Under the pieces are notes generated by a model that made no database searches, was not told the origin of the DNA, and was given only the letters and a program-made list of their open reading frames with translations. Positions 61,789 through 64,000 of a DNA stretch of 64,000 nucleotides are shown here, in pieces. Within the stretch, counting starts at the first letter, position 1. Every line of letters starts with the position of its first letter. Position numbers and translations under genes: made by a program. The DNA comes from Sporobacter termitidis DSM 10068 (GTDB lineage: Bacteria; Bacillota; Clostridia; Oscillospirales; Oscillospiraceae), in the NCBI RefSeq assembly GCF_900130065.1, contig NZ_FQXV01000003.1:124001-188000 (forward strand), read 5' to 3'.

Positions 61789-62550
61789 ATGCTGCTTGAA
61801 GTCAAAAATCTTAAAAAAATCTATACGACCCGCTTCGGCGGGAATCAGGTGCAGGCGCTGTCCAACGTCTCCTTCTCTGTGGAGGAGGGCGAGTACGTGG
61901 CCATCATGGGCGAGTCCGGGTCCGGCAAGACAACGCTGCTGAATATCCTGGCGTCTCTGGACAGGCCCACCAGCGGCGACGTGCTGCTGAGCGGCGTGAG
62001 TCTTTTGTCCATCAGCGAAAAGGAGATTTCGGCCTTCCGGCGCGACAACCTCGGCTTCGTCTTCCAGGACTTCAACCTGCTGGACACCTTTTCGGTGCGG
62101 GACAACATCTTTCTGCCCCTGGTGCTGGCCGGCTGCCGCTACGAGGAAATGGAGGCGCGGCTCAATCCCATCGCAAAGCGCCTGGGCATCCCGGAGCTTC
62201 TGGCCAAATTCCCCTACGAAATTTCCGGCGGCCAGAAACAGCGCACCGCCGTCGCCCGCGCCATCATCACAAAGCCCCAGCTGATCCTGGCGGACGAGCC
62301 CACCGGCGCCCTCGACTCCCGCGCCACGGAGAGTCTTCTGGGCCTCTTCGGAGAGCTGAACGCCGACGGGCAGACCATCCTCATGGTAACCCACTCGGTC
62401 AAGGCCGCCAGCCACGCCGGGCGCGTCCTGTTCCTCAGAGACGGCGAGGTCTTCCACCAGCTCTATAAGGGCGCCATGACGGTCGAGGAGATGTTCGCCC
62501 GGATTTCGGATACGCTGACCGTGCTGGCGGCGGGTGGCGAAAATGGGTAA
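61789..62550 (+). CDS. BceA-like ABC transporter ATPase
   Basis: A 253-residue ATPase of the MacB/BceA type. Walker A is GESGSGKTT, the Q-loop VFQDFNLLDTF, the signature ISGGQKQRTAVARAI, and Walker B LILADEPTGALDS. ATG 61789 follows CGGAGGTTC. With the FtsX-like permease it forms a Bce-type pump that shields lipid-cycle targets from peptide antibiotics such as bacitracin and signals to the kinase. The permease gene overlaps its stop by 8 bases. Confidence 0.93.
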   Translation: MLLEVKNLKKIYTTRFGGNQVQALSNVSFSVEEGEYVAIMGESGSGKTTLLNILASLDRPTSGDVLLSGVSLLSISEKEISAFRRDNLGFVFQDFNLLDTFSVRDNIFLPLVLAGCRYEEMEARLNPIAKRLGIPELLAKFPYEISGGQKQRTAVARAIITKPQLILADEPTGALDSRATESLLGLFGELNADGQTILMVTHSVKAASHAGRVLFLRDGEVFHQLYKGAMTVEEMFARISDTLTVLAAGGENG

Positions 62551-64000
62551 TTTCTTTTACGGCAGGCTCGCCGGCACCAACATCCGAAAAAACTCCAGGA
62601 TCTATCTGCCGTACATCCTCTCCTGCATCTTCACCGTCGCCATGTTTTACATCATGCTGTTTCTCTCCCTCAACAAGGGGATGAGCGTCATGCCCGGCGC
62701 TCAGGCGCTCACAACCATCATGGCCCTTGGCTCCATCGTCATCGGGATTTTTTCCGCCGTCATCCTGCTGTACACAAACAGCTTTTTGATGAAGCGGCGG
62801 AAAAAGGAGCTGGGGCTCTATAACATTCTGGGCATGGGCAAAAACCACATTGCCCGCGTCATGACCCTGGAGACGCTCTACGTCGGCCTCGGGGCGATCG
62901 TCGCCGGGCTCTTCATCGGCATCCTGCTCTCCAAGCTCATGCTGATGCTGCTTTTAAGGATGCTGCGCTTCAATATCCCCTTCGGGTTTGAGATATCGCC
63001 CGTCGCCGTCGGCGTCACGGTCGTTTTGTTCGCCGCCATCTTCTTCGTCACGCTCCTTGTCAATCTCGGCCGCGTGCGCCTGTCCAAGCCCATCGAGCTT
63101 TTGTACGGCGGCAACGTGGGCGAAAGGGAGCCCAAGACGAAGTGGCCGCTGGCGCTCATCGGTTTTCTGGCGCTGGGCGCCGGATACGTCATCGCCATCG
63201 TCACCGACAACCCGATTCAGGCGTTGGGCTGGTTTTTTATCGCCGTTCTGCTCGTCATCCTGGGGACCTACTGCCTGTTCACCGCCGGCAGCATCGCCCT
63301 TCTCAAGGCGCTGCGCGGCAACAAGGCGTATTACTATAAAACGAGCCATTTCACCTCGGTATCCGGCATGATTTACCGCATGAAGCAAAACGCCGTGGGC
63401 CTTGCCAACATCTGCATCCTCTCCACGATGGTCCTCGTCATGGTGTCCACCACCGTTTCGCTCTACCTGGGGATGGAGGACGCGCTCCGCAGCAGGTTCC
63501 CGCGGAATATCGAGATCACCGCTTCCCACATCGGCAAGGCCGAGAGCCTGGCGCTGGAGCAAAAGGCGGACGACATCGTCCGGCAGAGCGGCGTTCCTGT
63601 CGAAAACGTCGTCAAATACAGGTATAAGGCGTCTTCCATGGCGTACAGCGGCACGGTTTTTTCCACCGGGAACGGCGGCGGCAGCGCGTCGATCGCCACC
63701 GTATTTTTTATTCCGCTGGACGAGTACAACAAGCTGCAGGGCACCAGCGTAACGCTCCAGCCGCGTGAGCTGCTGGTCTATGCCCCCAACACCGAATACG
63801 GCGGGCAATACGTCTCCTTCGGAAAGGAGACCTTTTCCGTCAAGGATGTCGTCCAGTCTCTTAATGTGGAGGATTCCTATACCCTAAGTCTCAGCGACAC
63901 TTTTTATTTCATCGTGCCCGACGAGCAGGCCGTTAAAGATATCTACGGGACCATGACCGCCGGCAGCGGCGACTGGGAAGAACTGTCTTATTATTACGGC
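62543..64000 (+). CDS. BceB-like FtsX-family permease (partial)
   Basis: An open frame of 486 codons that runs off the right edge. It starts MGNFFYGRLAGTNIRKNSRIY at ATG 62543, overlapping the ATPase stop. Transmembrane segments near residues 20-42, 58-80, 115-140, 150-170 and 220-270 match the first part of a ten-helix BceB permease, followed by the start of the large external domain (from about 320) that binds peptide antibiotics. The missing part should hold the rest of that domain and four helices. Confidence 0.9.
   Translation, partial: MGNFFYGRLAGTNIRKNSRIYLPYILSCIFTVAMFYIMLFLSLNKGMSVMPGAQALTTIMALGSIVIGIFSAVILLYTNSFLMKRRKKELGLYNILGMGKNHIARVMTLETLYVGLGAIVAGLFIGILLSKLMLMLLLRMLRFNIPFGFEISPVAVGVTVVLFAAIFFVTLLVNLGRVRLSKPIELLYGGNVGEREPKTKWPLALIGFLALGAGYVIAIVTDNPIQALGWFFIAVLLVILGTYCLFTAGSIALLKALRGNKAYYYKTSHFTSVSGMIYRMKQNAVGLANICILSTMVLVMVSTTVSLYLGMEDALRSRFPRNIEITASHIGKAESLALEQKADDIVRQSGVPVENVVKYRYKASSMAYSGTVFSTGNGGGSASIATVFFIPLDEYNKLQGTSVTLQPRELLVYAPNTEYGGQYVSFGKETFSVKDVVQSLNVEDSYTLSLSDTFYFIVPDEQAVKDIYGTMTAGSGDWEELSYYYG

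Overview
The window comes from a spore-forming, probably anaerobic member of the Clostridia, most likely Oscillospiraceae-like. Supporting signs are the high-GC gene body, Shine-Dalgarno start sites with many TTG and GTG starts, CotF-type coat proteins, a phenylalanine T-box, a BceRS-AB type peptide resistance module, hemerythrins and an Fe/Mn superoxide dismutase, and interspersed GC-rich intergenic repeats. No phage, insertion sequence or CRISPR array is evident. Layout: 1-2141 (AT-rich, minus strand) is the edge of a peptide natural-product locus with a CcpM-type radical SAM maturase and a TIGR04066-type partner. 2799-12460 holds housekeeping genes: guaA, rpmG-secE-nusG-rplK-rplA, uppP, a UPF0340 gene, two tandem hemerythrins, dut and an SLH protein. 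12773-23991 holds a DUF1934 gene with argS, a second SLH protein, a metal-ligand-poor M24 protein, an aldo/keto reductase with ferredoxin domain, a lipoprotein, a methyltransferase, a phosphodiester glycosidase-type protein, and a MarR plus DtxR-like regulator pair. 24055-30628 is the most unusual block: one minus-strand operon encoding a FecBCD-type ABC importer followed by two NifD/NifK-like proteins and a NifH-like ATPase. It is preceded by a long structured leader that carries a GAAA tetraloop hairpin, a tetraloop-receptor-like hairpin and two tandem terminators. This is a nitrogenase-like reductase system of unknown substrate behind what looks like a riboswitch, possibly of the molybdenum or tungsten cofactor class. 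31337-39087 contains small proteins and an 1,796-residue RHS/YD-repeat polymorphic toxin with an AT-rich tip and a probable immunity gene. 39174-52511 has superoxide dismutase, a PHP-Zn-ribbon-UvrD fusion, a Cys-rich 56-residue protein, tRNA-Thr(CGT), a T-box-controlled pheS-pheT operon split by repeats, and an nnr-lipoprotein-alr-ndoA row in which the ndoA antitoxin is missing. 52641-64000 has secreted and spore-coat proteins, a polytopic membrane protein, pyrC-pyrF, a two-component system, a glycine-rich protein and an ABC transporter cut by the right edge. Three small genes (31697, 43612, 21439) have their own promoter, ribosome binding site and, in two cases, terminator. They are easily missed and look real. 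All functional statements rest on reading motifs by eye and remembered family features; no database search was possible.
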